DNA from: Pseudomonas poae
GTDB lineage: Bacteria > Pseudomonadota > Gammaproteobacteria > Pseudomonadales > Pseudomonadaceae
Length of the DNA stretch: 64,000 nt
Assembly (NCBI GenBank): GCA_004000515.1
Contig: CP034537.1
Location: 2,294,001-2,358,000 of the forward strand
Reading direction: 5' to 3'
Positions 6,832 through 16,848 of this stretch are shown here, piece by piece. Position 1 is the stretch's first letter, and each line of letters opens with the position of its first letter. Made by a program: the position numbers and the translations under genes. Under the pieces are notes generated by a model. That model worked only from the letters and a program-made list of their open reading frames with translations, did not search any database and was not told where the DNA came from.

Positions 6832-8903
6832 GCTGCCACCTGCCTGACGTGTGCTACTACCTTGAATCGCAGGCCTTCATCGTCTTCGATGAATTCCGGC
6901 TCGATTTCCACGGCGCCTTCCTCCATCAGATCTGACAGGTAATCTTCGAGCTCCTCGGTGTCGACAATGGTGAAATCCTCTGTACCGTATCGAGCCTTCA
7001 ACAGGGCCGCTAGGTTTTCAAAGCTGTCTACATCACCGCTGTGGAGTGCCTCAGCCACGAACTGCGCTTTTGCCCCGCGCAGGGTGGCACCGTCCATAGA
7101 CTCGGTGAGGTAATGCCAGACGTGCCTCACGTCGGTGTGTCCTAACATCCATTGAAGAGTTTCAAGTCCACCGAAGCTGCGGGAGTAGAAGAACAGCATG
7201 GCAAAGAACCTGCGAAGCTGATGTTGGCGAATGTAATAACGCCTTCCGCCTTCGTTCGTCTGAGTTTCAAAGTAATCACAAAACAAGTCAAGATTCTGGT
7301 TGAAGCCATAAACCGAGACCTTTGAAAACGCGGCATTGCCCTTACTGGAAGGGCTTGCGAAAAGGCCCTGGAGTTCACTAATGAACCCAACCCGTTTCAA
7401 GATCTTTTGCATCCTGACCAGGTTTTTAATCATTCTCATGGCGATTGGTTCGATTGGCCTCACTTCCACTTGCCGAGTGCCGAACAAGTTGGAGGTGCTT
7501 TTCCGGTTGACAAACACCAGCCACTGCTCTGATACATCCAAGCAATCATCGGCGTGCAGATCCATCAGTTCACCGATCCGCCGACCCATCAATGCACCAG
7601 TAACAACCTGCGTGCACCCGATGAGTACCTTCACCATCTCAATCAAACCGTGATTGGAGCGCAGCTTCGTAAAATACTCGGACTTGGTTCCCTTAAGCTC
7701 GCTGGCATAGGGCGTCTCCACCGCTCGCCGCGAGATTCCAAGCTTCTCGACGCCTACTGAAATCAAGTCTTCACCAACCACCTTCTGGAATTGCTGGTCT
7801 GTCAACTTGCTCAGAGGAATGTTTTCCTTCTTGCAGTACATTACTGTACGGCAAAACCCGTCTACGATTTTTGATCCGTGCTTGAGATAAAACTCAATGG
7901 AGTTTCTGACGGCACCGAAAACAACCTGGGAGGGTAGCGACCGGAATCTACCACCGCTTGCCGTATCAATAGAAAAATCCTTGGCGCTCACCAGATCCTC
8001 TATTGATGGCGCAGGCAGCCCAACGTCATGAAGACCTCCGAGGCCATAAAGTGTCCTTCTATATTCGCTAAAGTTGATATCACCCATTTTGTCTCTGGCC
8101 CCTGTGGCCACAGGGATCGGAGGATATTCTCGCACGAAGTCATCGCCGGTTTGGACAGCCAGCATCTTAATAATAGGCTTTTGCTCAAACCTACCTCTAA
8201 TGGTATTTGTGTAAATCTCGTTCGACAATCTTACAGAGTTTGGAACATTTCCTTTGTCACGAGATCCACGGTACAGGCCCTCTAGATAAAGCGCGGCCCT
8301 GACTTTAGGTATTAATTCCAGCGGTATGTCCAGCGTGTTCTCATCGATCTGCTCTGGGGTGATGATTGCTAGCTCAGGCCATAGGGTGATCGCGTGTGCA
8401 ATTTCAGTTTGGCTAGTCTCCAGGGCAAGCTGAAGGCCGTAAAGCGACATGCGCTTTGACCAGCCATAGATCGACTCAGCGGTGTCTTTGCTAGAACCGA
8501 TTTCCGACAAAATCACTTTCAACTTATCTCGGCCCAATCCAGCTAGCCCATATTGTGCTAGTTTGAATTGTTCTGCGTTCAGTAGAAGGAAGTCGACGAT
8601 GTGAACTGCACGCGCGAGCCCGCTGGCCCATTGGAGCTTAAGGCCCGGAGCAGTATTGGCCTGAGTTGAGCCTGTGAGGAAGTATTTGAAGCCATCCAGC
8701 AGCTCCTTATTCTTTTTATCAATTAGGCGGCTCCCATCGTTCAGCTCCACATCCCAATAAATATACTTCGGCTCCTTAAAGGCAAAACTATATTTCCAGA
8801 CGTCGGCGTCGAAGTCGCTGAGTAGCCACTCAGCCGATCTGGCAGCTTCGTCAGGGTCAACGAAAAAAGCCTCAAGGAAATCCAACTCAGGCGGCAGCGA
8901 CAT
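6828..8903 (-). CDS. gmtZ: Large tyrosine recombinase/integrase of trio (GmtZ-like)
   Basis: A 691-residue protein with a C-terminal tyrosine recombinase domain: Arg in ALMGRRIGELMDL (about residue 441), HQLRR (His561, Arg564), MLGHTD (His589) and Tyr598 in VWHYL. The long N-terminal 400 residues are probably DNA-binding and specific to this family. An acidic tail follows the catalytic core. The start overlaps the 71-residue gene by 17 nt and the end overlaps the 201-residue gene by 4 nt. Size and placement fit GmtZ; Tn554 TnpB is the other analogue. Confidence 0.7.
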   Translation of the reverse strand: MSLPPELDFLEAFFVDPDEAARSAEWLLSDFDADVWKYSFAFKEPKYIYWDVELNDGSRLIDKKNKELLDGFKYFLTGSTQANTAPGLKLQWASGLARAVHIVDFLLLNAEQFKLAQYGLAGLGRDKLKVILSEIGSSKDTAESIYGWSKRMSLYGLQLALETSQTEIAHAITLWPELAIITPEQIDENTLDIPLELIPKVRAALYLEGLYRGSRDKGNVPNSVRLSNEIYTNTIRGRFEQKPIIKMLAVQTGDDFVREYPPIPVATGARDKMGDINFSEYRRTLYGLGGLHDVGLPAPSIEDLVSAKDFSIDTASGGRFRSLPSQVVFGAVRNSIEFYLKHGSKIVDGFCRTVMYCKKENIPLSKLTDQQFQKVVGEDLISVGVEKLGISRRAVETPYASELKGTKSEYFTKLRSNHGLIEMVKVLIGCTQVVTGALMGRRIGELMDLHADDCLDVSEQWLVFVNRKSTSNLFGTRQVEVRPIEPIAMRMIKNLVRMQKILKRVGFISELQGLFASPSSKGNAAFSKVSVYGFNQNLDLFCDYFETQTNEGGRRYYIRQHQLRRFFAMLFFYSRSFGGLETLQWMLGHTDVRHVWHYLTESMDGATLRGAKAQFVAEALHSGDVDSFENLAALLKARYGTEDFTIVDTEELEDYLSDLMEEGAVEIEPEFIEDDEGLRFKVVAHVRQVAA

Positions 8904-9102
8904 AAATGACTTTCTCCATTTGAGAAGGATTGCAGTGAATCCTGGCAGTGTTAAGGTGCTCTTTTAACAGATGGTCGCTGCCGCGTTCGATTTCGTCGCT
9001 TACAGCCTTGGAAACGTCCGCCCAATACCTTGCAAGGCCACAAACTTCTTGGTCTTTCGTAGGGTTTCTAACGGCTGCTTCAAGTGAAAGCATAGCGGTC
9101 AT
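8887..9102 (-). CDS. Small hypothetical protein in recombinase operon
   Basis: 71 residues (MTAMLSLEAAVRNPTKDQEV...), mostly helical, with no known motif. It lies between the fourth recombinase (5-nt gap) and the 691-residue recombinase (17-nt overlap). This tight packing in a co-directional operon is the main reason to accept it. Confidence 0.5.
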   Translation of the reverse strand: MTAMLSLEAAVRNPTKDQEVCGLARYWADVSKAVSDEIERGSDHLLKEHLNTARIHCNPSQMEKVIYVAAA

Positions 9103-9107
9103 GATCC

Positions 9108-11214
9108 CTACATCAATCGAAATGTAGATATGGCTTTTTTCTGTTTTGACTTGTTTTGGGCTTGGTTTTTTTCAGGGTTTACGAGATAACTTGGAATGTC
9201 CTTAAGGGCATGGTTTTTCAGAAAGGTGTGGAGCTCCTCCATACTGGAGAAATCCGTTGCTTCAAGCAAGTAGGGGCTGTCCTTCATCGCCTCGCATATG
9301 AAGCTGCGCTGGAATATACGAATCCATCGAGACTGGAAGAATGCCAGTATCGCATCAGGGAGATACCGTCTCAGCAATTCAGCGTCATAGCGCGTATGCC
9401 CAAGTGCTTTTGACATCTCGACAACGTTTTTTGTACGCAGATAGACTTCCACCCCGCACGACGAGCGAATAGTCGTAAGCGATAGTCTTTCAAGGAACAG
9501 CCGTAAGTCGCAGCTTAACAGGCGTGCGTAAGGGGCGAATTGAGGTCGCAGGGCGTCATAGATACCGGGGTGATTTTCGAACCTCCAGCGGTTCCAGACC
9601 GGAATAGCCGAACTGCTAGGAGGAGAAAAGCCCAGGCCACAACTAATAAATAGCTCTTTCCAAATGGGGTTTCCCTCCTTGCGTAGAACCCTTCTCAACG
9701 GCTCAGTGATCTCAATAATCTCTTCGATCCATTGCTGGGACTCAGCGGTGAGCTCAATGACTTGCTCACTTCTTTTTTTGCCTTTGCGATCTTTGTAGCC
9801 GATGAGGTTGGCACCGGTATCGGTTTTAATAAACCCGATATAGTCCCCATTTTCGTCAAAGAGCGTAAATCTGAGTAGGAAGCTTGGAGTGATCTCTGGG
9901 TGCTGAGTCACAAGCAAGCACTGATAGGGGAAAAGCTTATCGGCAGTTGGAAGTCCAAGCAGGTTTGCTACCTCGACCCTGTTACCGCTTCCGAAACGGG
10001 TCGTCAAATAGGTTTTTGTCAGTCTGAAAACCATCTTGCTCAAACGTAGCGCAGATGTTTTCCAGACCCAGTTGTTCTACAGACTTTGTACTGCCGCGCT
10101 GTAGAATGGGCTCGCCAATTTTTGCCAGCGCTTTACGCGCCTGAACTTTAGACCACAGCTGCCGGCATTGTTCAGTGGCCCACAGTTTAACGACCGAGAT
10201 ATCAGATTCGATGTTGTGGAAGATGATTTCGATTGCTTCTTCGTCGGTCACGTGAAGGGGGACTGGCGTAATCAGCTTTTCATGCACAATGACACCATCT
10301 TCGCGCATTTTTTTATGTGTTCCAACGCCTAAGTCAGGCCTTGCAATGGGCCTTGGAAGGCCGCCTTGAAATGGCATTGCCCACACACCTGGATCGATGA
10401 AAACCTCTTCGCATTGGGTGGTGAATGCGTTCCAGCTTTGGATCTGTGCGTTCATGTTGTTCTTTTGCTGGTACGCAGTCAGGAAGAAATCTTTCATGAA
10501 GGCCAAGAAGAACGCCTTGATCATCCGGGGATGCTGGAACGTTACAGGTGGCCAGTCTTCGCCGTGTTCCGAAAGGAACTTGGCCATCTTGTTCACCACC
10601 GTGTATGGAGGTTGAGCATACTTTTTAAAATGAAGCTGCCAGTGGCGATAGAATTCCTCTGTAAATTCCTTACCGTGGCTTACCCACAAGCACGGCAGGT
10701 AGAGGAAATATTCCCGGCCCGTTTTCTGAGAGGTGATTCCCCACCCATTCCAGTACCTGAGGCTTTCTTCATCCAATTTGGAGCGCTGCGCCTGCCACAG
10801 TGAGACATTGCTCGCCATGCTGTCTGGGTCAACCCTCAGTTCCTCCATGCCAGGTATTTCTGCTCGAATGAGATTGTGGGTTTCTGTGAAGGCACGAATG
10901 AAAACCGAACGAGACAATTCGCCGTTGTCAACGAAATCAGTGCGCTCCAGAGCCCCCAAGAAGCCTCGGGCCAGCTTGTGGTACGAGGGACTGGACAAGG
11001 TGATGTACGAAACCTTTGCGCCCTGCAGGTCGCAGTAGCATTCGAAGAGCTTGATCAGCACCGCCGATGGGCTTTTGTACCCTTGAGCTACGCGCTCCAT
11101 CAAGGCGACGACCTCTTGAGACAGAGCTCTGAACGGGTAGTTGGCTAGGTAGGCGGTTTTTCTGATGATTGTCAATTGATTTTGCTCTTTCTTGGTGCAG
11201 ATATAGGCTTGCAT
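9108..11214 (-). CDS. Fourth, divergent tyrosine recombinase-like protein (frameshifted)
   Basis: Two frames join at about 10000: DDPF, then one C fewer in CCC gives FGSGNRVEVANLLGLP, making one protein of about 700 residues. The C-terminal domain has recombinase features: LTTIRSSCGVEVYLRTK holds the second Arg, SKALGHTRYD the GH, and LLRRYLP a candidate nucleophile Tyr. However, the usual His three residues before the Arg is Thr, and no clear first Arg is seen. It could be a degenerate partner subunit rather than an independent enzyme. It is the first gene of the operon, starting only about 50 bp inside the island's right end. Confidence 0.6.
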
Positions 11215-11233
11215 TTCAATGGTTTAGGTGATT

Positions 11234-11258
11234 TTGACAGGAATGTGCAATCGGTCAA
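11234..11258 (-). promoter_or_regulatory. Predicted promoter at the island's right end for the recombinase operon
   Basis: On the minus strand, TTGACC (11253-11258; 5/6 of consensus) is followed after 16 bp by CAAAAT (4/6), 20 bp before the first recombinase ATG at 11214. It lies just inside the junction with hrpB. Confidence 0.35.
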
Positions 11259-11270
11259 GTGCGTCAGCGC
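11259..11270. other. Right junction of the genomic island within hrpB
   Basis: Right of about 11268 the sequence encodes R-S-L-D-A-D-L, the family-conserved stretch just after the DExH box of HrpB (normally DEFHERSLDADL). Left of it the sequence is unrelated and leads into the recombinase operon. The crossover therefore lies near CGCAGCCTCGACG. The left junction, which should repeat part of this sequence, is outside the window. Confidence 0.75.
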
Positions 11271-13390
11271 AGCCTCGACGCCGACCTGGCGCTGGCCCTT
11301 AGCCTGAATGGCCGCGACTTGTTCCGCGATGAGCAGCCGCTGAAAATCCTGCTGATGTCCGCGACCCTCGAAGGCGAGCGCCTGGCGGGCTTGCTGGACA
11401 ACGCGCCGATCCTGCGCAGCGAAGGCCGTATGTTCCCGGTGCAGATGCGCTGGGGGCGGCCGTACCAGGCGGGGGAGTTTATCGAGCCGCGTTTGGTACA
11501 GACCATCCTCGAAGCCCTGCATGACGAAACCGGCAGCGTGCTGGTGTTCCTACCCGGCCAGGCGGAAATTCGTCGGGTCAACCAGCAACTGGCCGACGCC
11601 CTCGGTGATCGCAGCGATGTGCTGCTGTGCCCCCTGCATGGCGAGCTGGACCTCAACGCTCAACGCGCCGCCATCGATCCGGCACCCCTCGGCAAACGCA
11701 AAGTAGTGCTGGCCACCAACATCGCCGAGACCAGCCTGACCATCAACGGCGTGCGTGTAGTGATCGATGCCGGGCTGGCGCGCGTGCCGCGTTTCGACCC
11801 CGGCAGCGGCATGACCCGCCTCGACACCCAGCGCATCTCTCGCGCCAGCGCCACCCAGCGTGCCGGTCGGGCAGGGCGGTTGGAGCCTGGGGTGTGTTAT
11901 CGGTTGTGGTCCGAGGACCAACATGAAGGGTTGGCGGCCTACAGCAGCGCGGAAATCCTTGCCGCCGACCTTGCAGGTTTAGCCCTGCAGTTGGCTCGCT
12001 GGGGCGTCACCCCAATCAACTGGTGTGGTTGGATGTGCCGCCGACCGCTGCGTATGCCCAGGCCCAGGACTTGTTGATGCGACTGGGCGCCTTGAACGAC
12101 GACAAACTCACCGCTCACGGCCAAAAAATGGCTGAGCTGCCGGCTCATCCGCGTATCGGTCATTTGCTGTTACGCGGTCAGGAGCTGGGTTTGGCGGCAA
12201 CCGCGTGTGATGTCGCGGCGCTGCTGGGGGAGCGCGATATCTTGCGCGGGGGCGGCGCGGATTTGCACAGCCGCCTGGCGTTGCTCTCCGGCGAAGAACG
12301 TGCACGCGGCGCCCAAGGCGGCGTGCAGCGGGCCAAGCAGCTGGCGCGGCAGTATCGCGGCTACCTGAGAGGCCAGGCCACGCAACCGGTGGCCGACCCT
12401 GACCACCCGCGCTGGCTCGGCGCCTTGTTGGCATTGGCCTACCCGGACCGCGTTGCCAAGCAACGTCGCCCCGGCGGCGCGGAATACCGCTTGGCCAACG
12501 GCCGTGCCGCGCTGTTCGCCGAAGCCGACAGCCTGATGAAACAGCCGTGGTTGGTGATCGCCGACCTCGGCAGCCGCCAGGGCCAGCGCGAAGAGCGTAT
12601 CTATTTGGCGGCGGATTTTGACCCCGCACTGTTCGATTCGGTGCTGGCCGAGCAGGTGCGCACTGTCGATCAACTCGACTGGGATGAACGTGAAGGCGTA
12701 CTGCGCGCTGAACGCCAGCGCAAAGTCGGTGAACTGGTGCTCAGCCGCGAGGCCCTTACGGGCCTCGACGAATCCGCTCGCAGCCAGGCGTTGGTTAACC
12801 TGGTACGCCGCAAGGGGCTGGAGTTATTGCCCTGGACTCCGGAACTGCGCCAATGGCAGGCCCGCGTCATGCTGCTGCGCCAACTGGATGCCGGTAAAAC
12901 CAGCGAATGGCCCGATATCAGCGACAACGCCTTGCTCGCCGGGCTGGAGCACTGGCTGATGCCTTACCTGGGCAAAGTCTCGCGGCTGAGCCATTTCGCC
13001 AACCTGGATATCGCAAGCTTCCTGCACAACCTGCTGCCCTGGCCGCTGCCCCAGCGCCTCGACGAACTGGCGCCGCAACATGTGAAAGTGCCGTCGGGTT
13101 CGTCGGTGCGGTTGGACTACAGCGAACAGCCACCGATTCTGGCGGTGCGCCTGCAGGAATTGTTCGGGCTGGCAGACACCCCGCGCATTGCCGGCGGCCG
13201 TCAGGTGGTGAAGCTGCACCTGCTGTCCCCGGCGCGACGGCCGGTGCAGGTGACGCAGGATCTGGCGAACTTCTGGCGCAGTACCTACGCCGACGTGAAG
13301 AAGGATCTGAAGGGGCGGTACCCCAAGCACTACTGGCCGGATGACCCGTTGGTGGCCGAGCCCACTGCCAGGATCAAACCCCGAAAGTAG
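11268..13390 (+). pseudogene. hrpB: ATP-dependent helicase HrpB, 5' truncated by island and frameshifted
   Basis: Putative DEAH-type helicase related to RNA helicases. The part present begins right after the DExH box and includes motif III (LMSATLEG), the second RecA domain with QRAGRAGR, the HA2 region and the HrpB C-terminal domain to about codon 708. The Walker A part (about 125 codons) is absent because the mobile island is inserted. A second lesion at about 12010 is one C missing in CACCCC; adding it gives VTPNQLVWLDVPPTAAYAQA. The only upstream start, GTG 11259, has no RBS, so this half is probably silent. The truncation is real; the frameshift is probably an error. Confidence 0.9.
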
Positions 13391-14582
13391 GCGCTGCGCA
13401 GATCAACTGTGGGAGCTGGCTTGCCTGCGATGGCATCGCCGCGGTGTACCTGAGAGGCCGCGTCGTCTGCATCGCAGGCAAGCCAGCTCCCACAGTATTG
13501 CGCAGCTGGCAGCAGGAAGCGTGCAATCACCGGCAGATGGTTGGAGATACGCAACGTGTCGTCCTGGCGCACTCGGGCTTCCACCCGCTTGATGCGCGGG
13601 CTGTAGAACAGGTAATCAAGCGTGCGGTCCGGCCCATCGACACTCGGGTCATTGGGAAAGTGAGTCAGCCACTTTTCACGGTCGATGCCGCTGGATTGGC
13701 TGTTGCTCGGGATCATCGGGTATTTGTCCCACAGCAGGTGTAGCTCGCTGTCCGGTGAATACTGCCCGCGCTTGTCGGCGTCCAGGCGTAGGAATTGTCC
13801 CAGGGGCAGCAAGTTGAAATCCCCGCCGATCAACCAAGGCGTGCCCCGGCCTTCGAATTTATCCAGCAGTTTAACGGTGGCCTGGACCTGCTCCTGTACG
13901 GCGTTGCGTCCGGGCATGTCGCCGTCCAGGCGGGTGTTGAGCACCGCCAGTTGGCCACCGTCGCTCAGCGGCAGGTAGGTCAACAACAGGGCGGGCTTGG
14001 GTTGGAACTGACGGCTGATGAAGTTGGCCGGGGCCGCCGGCAATTGCAGGCGTTCGGCGTGTTTGATCTGGTAGCGGCTCAGCGTCGCCAGCTTGCGGCC
14101 TACACTGCCGAAGATATGCCAGTCGGGGACGAAGTCGGCTTTCCAGTCGAAGGCTTGGGCACTGCAGGGGTAGAGATCGACCAGGCGCTCTTGCAGCAGG
14201 GCGAGTTGGTCCTGGTAATGGGACGGCTTGGCGTTTTCATCGATCTCCTGCAGCAGCAGGAGGTCGGGTTGTTCGTCGCGAATCACCCGCGCCACTTCGT
14301 CGAGGCTGGCGGCCATGTCTTCCACGGTGGGGCGTTCATCTGGACCACTGCCGTCGGCGGTGTCGTACCAGAACACGTAGTTCTTGCCGGCCAGGTATTG
14401 CACGTTCCAAGTCATGACCTTGAGCGCCTGCCCCGGCAGCAGTGTCGGCGCACGGGGGCGACGCAGCTCACCGGCAGGGTTTCCTTCGCTTCGGGGCGCC
14501 AGGTCAGGCTGTAGATCAGGGCGGCGAGCAGGCCCGCAATGATCAGCAGGCCCAACAGGGTTATGCGCAATAAACGGGTCAT
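13330..14582 (-). CDS. Membrane-anchored endonuclease/exonuclease/phosphatase (EEP) family protein, frameshifted
   Basis: The EEP fold covers metal-dependent phosphodiesterases. Motifs: MTWNVQYLAG, LLLLQEID, GGDFNLLP, DRTLDYLFYS and SNHLPVIARF. The true start is ATG 14582, giving an N-terminal membrane anchor (LLRITLLGLLIIAGLLAALI); one more C in the C5 run at about 14453 is needed to join it to the catalytic part. The last 40-50 residues (after RFLLPAAQ) are encoded by a REPIN, and the stop falls 60 bp inside the 3' end of hrpB. It is the second gene of a unit with the membrane protein upstream (40-nt gap). Confidence 0.8.
13409..13497. repeat. REPIN (paired inverted REP sequences)
   Basis: TGTGGGAGCTGGCTTGCCTGCGATG at the left and its reverse complement at the right form an imperfect hairpin of about 89 bp. 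This is a Pseudomonas REPIN, a non-autonomous element spread by RAYT transposases. It lies between convergent hrpB and the EEP gene and is read through by the latter. Confidence 0.9.
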
Positions 14583-14622
14583 CGGCTCGGCTTATAGCGT
14601 TTTGGGAATGCCACGGAGCATA

Positions 14623-15291
14623 TCACCGTGCGTCGGCATCGCCACCGATCAGCATGAATAAACGGAACAACACCACGCTGGTGAACAGTTGCAGAAAGCT
14701 GTGAGCGCTGTCGATCAACAGCCCCAGCAGCGGCGCCGGGGTTGGGTAGGCGGCCACGCTGGCGCCCTTGAGCAGCCACAACGGCGTCATCACGCACAGC
14801 AGGCACACCAGGATTCGCCAGAAATGCCCACGGGTCAGGCGGAAGCTTTCCTTCATCGCCTCCAGCGCTGGCATGCCGCGCAGCACCAGCAGGTATTCGG
14901 CGAATGCCAGCACCACCATCAGCCACAGGCCGGGCAGGAAATACAGTGACAGCCCCAGCAGGATCAGCAAGGTACTGATGGCCGTCAGCAGGGCGAAGCG
15001 TGGCCACAGGGTCAGGGCCATGGCCCACACGTCCTTGGTGCGCGGCGACTCGCCACGGGTGCGGGCGTCAAGAAACAGGATCAGCGCGCCGGTGTACAGC
15101 GGGTACACCAGCAACCCCACGACCACGCTGTAGCCGGGGAAGGCATCCGGGCCGATTGCGTGGTTGAGCACCTGTTGCAGCAGGGCTTCGAGGATCACCA
15201 ACGGCAGGCACAACTGGACGATGGCGCCCAGGTTGTGTTGGGTGAAACGCAAGGAGTCGCGGAGCACGTCTAACGGATTCATCAAGTTCAT
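14623..15291 (-). CDS. YciC-like (UPF0259-type) integral membrane protein
   Basis: 222 residues with about six hydrophobic helices (e.g. VVVGLLVYPLYTGALILF, LLILLGLSLYFLPGLWLMVV, ILVCLLCVMTPLWLL). The N-terminal NPLDVLRDSLRFTQHNLGAI and the central FAEYLLVLRGMPALEAMKES resemble the YciC/UPF0259 and DUF975-like families. No function is known. An in-frame Met at residue 4 is an alternative start. Upstream in one unit with the EEP gene. Confidence 0.65.
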   Translation of the reverse strand: MNLMNPLDVLRDSLRFTQHNLGAIVQLCLPLVILEALLQQVLNHAIGPDAFPGYSVVVGLLVYPLYTGALILFLDARTRGESPRTKDVWAMALTLWPRFALLTAISTLLILLGLSLYFLPGLWLMVVLAFAEYLLVLRGMPALEAMKESFRLTRGHFWRILVCLLCVMTPLWLLKGASVAAYPTPAPLLGLLIDSAHSFLQLFTSVVLFRLFMLIGGDADAR

Positions 15292-15463
15292 CGCTGGCCT
15301 GAAAGCAAGGGCAACACTTTAACCGATCATGGCTGGGCGTAAGCAAACGTAAACCTTGAGTAAAGACCATTGAAACAACTGGTAACAGCCCCATAACTAG
15401 TTCGTACCTTAGCCTGATCACAGGCGGGACCATGATTTCTACCGGCAATCTAACGAGGTCGCC

Positions 15464-16227
15464 ATGAACAGCGAAGAGCAAACCCTGATCGATGGACTGT
15501 TTTCACGGTTGCAGCAAGCCGAAACGGACTCAGCCCCCGCGACGCCCTGGCCGAAGCGCGGATCAAGGAGCACATGACTCGCCAACCGGCGGCCGGGTAC
15601 TACATGACCCAGTCGATTTTGGTGCAGGAACATGCGCTCAAGAGCCTCGACGCGCAGAACAAGCAACAAGCGCAGCAGATCCAGCAATTGCAGGATCAAC
15701 TGCAACAGGCCCGCTCCCAGGCGGCACAGCCTGCACCCAGCAGCGGCGGCTTCCTGTCGAGTATCTTTGGCGGCGGTTCCCGCGACGCACAGCCAGCGCC
15801 CAGTGCTCCGGCTTCCAACGGTGGCGGCTGGCGTGAGCCGGCGCGGCCTTCGTTTAGCCAGCCTGCGCCGCAGCAAAACTACGGCGCGCCCCAGCAAAAT
15901 TATCAACAGCCGCAGCAAGCGCCCGCCGCTCCTATTGGCAGCGGTTTCCTCGGTGGTGCGCTGAAAACCGCCGCCGGTGTGGCCGGTGGCGTGATGCTGG
16001 CTGAAGGCATCAGCAGCCTGTTCAACCACAACTCGCAACAACCGCAGGTCGTGGAAGAAATCATCCGCGAAGAGCCGGCGCCCGCCAGTGACAACGGCAA
16101 CTGGGGCAACGATGACCAGCGTTTCGCCGGTAATGACAGCTGGGGCAGCAACAACTCGGACAGCTTTGCCGACAGCGATTATTCCGACGACTCCTCTTCC
16201 TTCGGCGACGACGATTCCTTCGTCTGA
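15464..16227 (+). CDS. DUF2076 domain protein (one frameshift)
   Basis: Starts MNSEEQTLIDGLFSRLQQAE at ATG 15464 after AACGAGG, the typical DUF2076 N-terminus. One C is missing in CCCC at about 15536; restoring it reads SAPRDALAEARIKEHMTRQP and joins the rest. A Gln-rich coiled coil follows (KQQAQQIQQLQDQL), then a Pro/Gln/Ser low-complexity region, a Gly-rich hydrophobic segment (GFLGGALKTAAGVAGGVM) and an acidic Asp/Ser tail. Family function unknown; probably about 253 residues. Confidence 0.8.
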
Positions 16228-16345
16228 CACACCCAGGCCCAGGGCGCTTCGTCGCCCCGGGCTGATTTTTTCCGGAAACTTTCACGCGGCTGGCATACTG
16301 GCACCCTTTCCGGGCCCTGGCGCCTGGCTGTCATGAGGAAGTGCG

Positions 16346-16822
16346 GTGAAGAAAATTGCAGTGTTCGCCGATGTGCAAAACCTCTACTACACCGTTCGCC
16401 AGGCCTATGGCTGCCACTTCAATTACGCCGCCCTGTGGGCTGACATCAGCTCGCGCGGGCAGATCGTCGAGGCGTACGCCTATGCCATCGACCGGGGCGA
16501 CAGCAAGCAGCAGCAGTTCCAGCAGATCCTGCGCAACCTGGGCTTTACGGTAAAACTCAAGCCCTACATCCAGCGCAGCGACGGCTCGGCCAAGGGCGAC
16601 TGGGACGTGGGCATCACCATCGACATCATGGACGCCGCCGACCACGTCGACGAAATCGTCCTGGCTTCCGGCGACGGTGACTTCGACATGTTGCTCGACC
16701 GGGTTATCCACAAGCATGGCGTGGAAGCTGTGGCCTATGGCGTGCCGGGGCTGACGGCGAACTCGTTGATCCGTGCGGCCAGTCGCTACGTGCCGATTGA
16801 AGGCGCGTTGTTGCTTAAATAA
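16346..16822 (+). CDS. NYN domain protein (LabA/DUF88 type)
   Basis: 158 residues, GTG start with GAGGAA upstream. The NYN (PIN-like) nuclease fold is seen from FADVQNLYY (first Asp), the middle GDWDVGITID and the ASGDGDFDMLL acidic motif. The putative catalytic Asp residues are present. Such proteins are predicted RNases; a specific target is not known. Followed 26 bp later by the exonuclease gene, likely co-transcribed. Confidence 0.85.
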   Translation: MKKIAVFADVQNLYYTVRQAYGCHFNYAALWADISSRGQIVEAYAYAIDRGDSKQQQFQQILRNLGFTVKLKPYIQRSDGSAKGDWDVGITIDIMDAADHVDEIVLASGDGDFDMLLDRVIHKHGVEAVAYGVPGLTANSLIRAASRYVPIEGALLLK

Positions 16823-16848
16823 ATTGATTAGACGGAGTTGGAACAGGT

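Noticed and set aside
9982..10043. Programmed frameshift in the fourth recombinase
   Set aside because: No slippery heptamer with a downstream structure was seen, and about twenty comparable indels occur across the window in ordinary genes.
13409..13497. CRISPR-like repeats
   Set aside because: These are single hairpin REPINs scattered between genes, not arrays with regular spacers; no cas genes are present.
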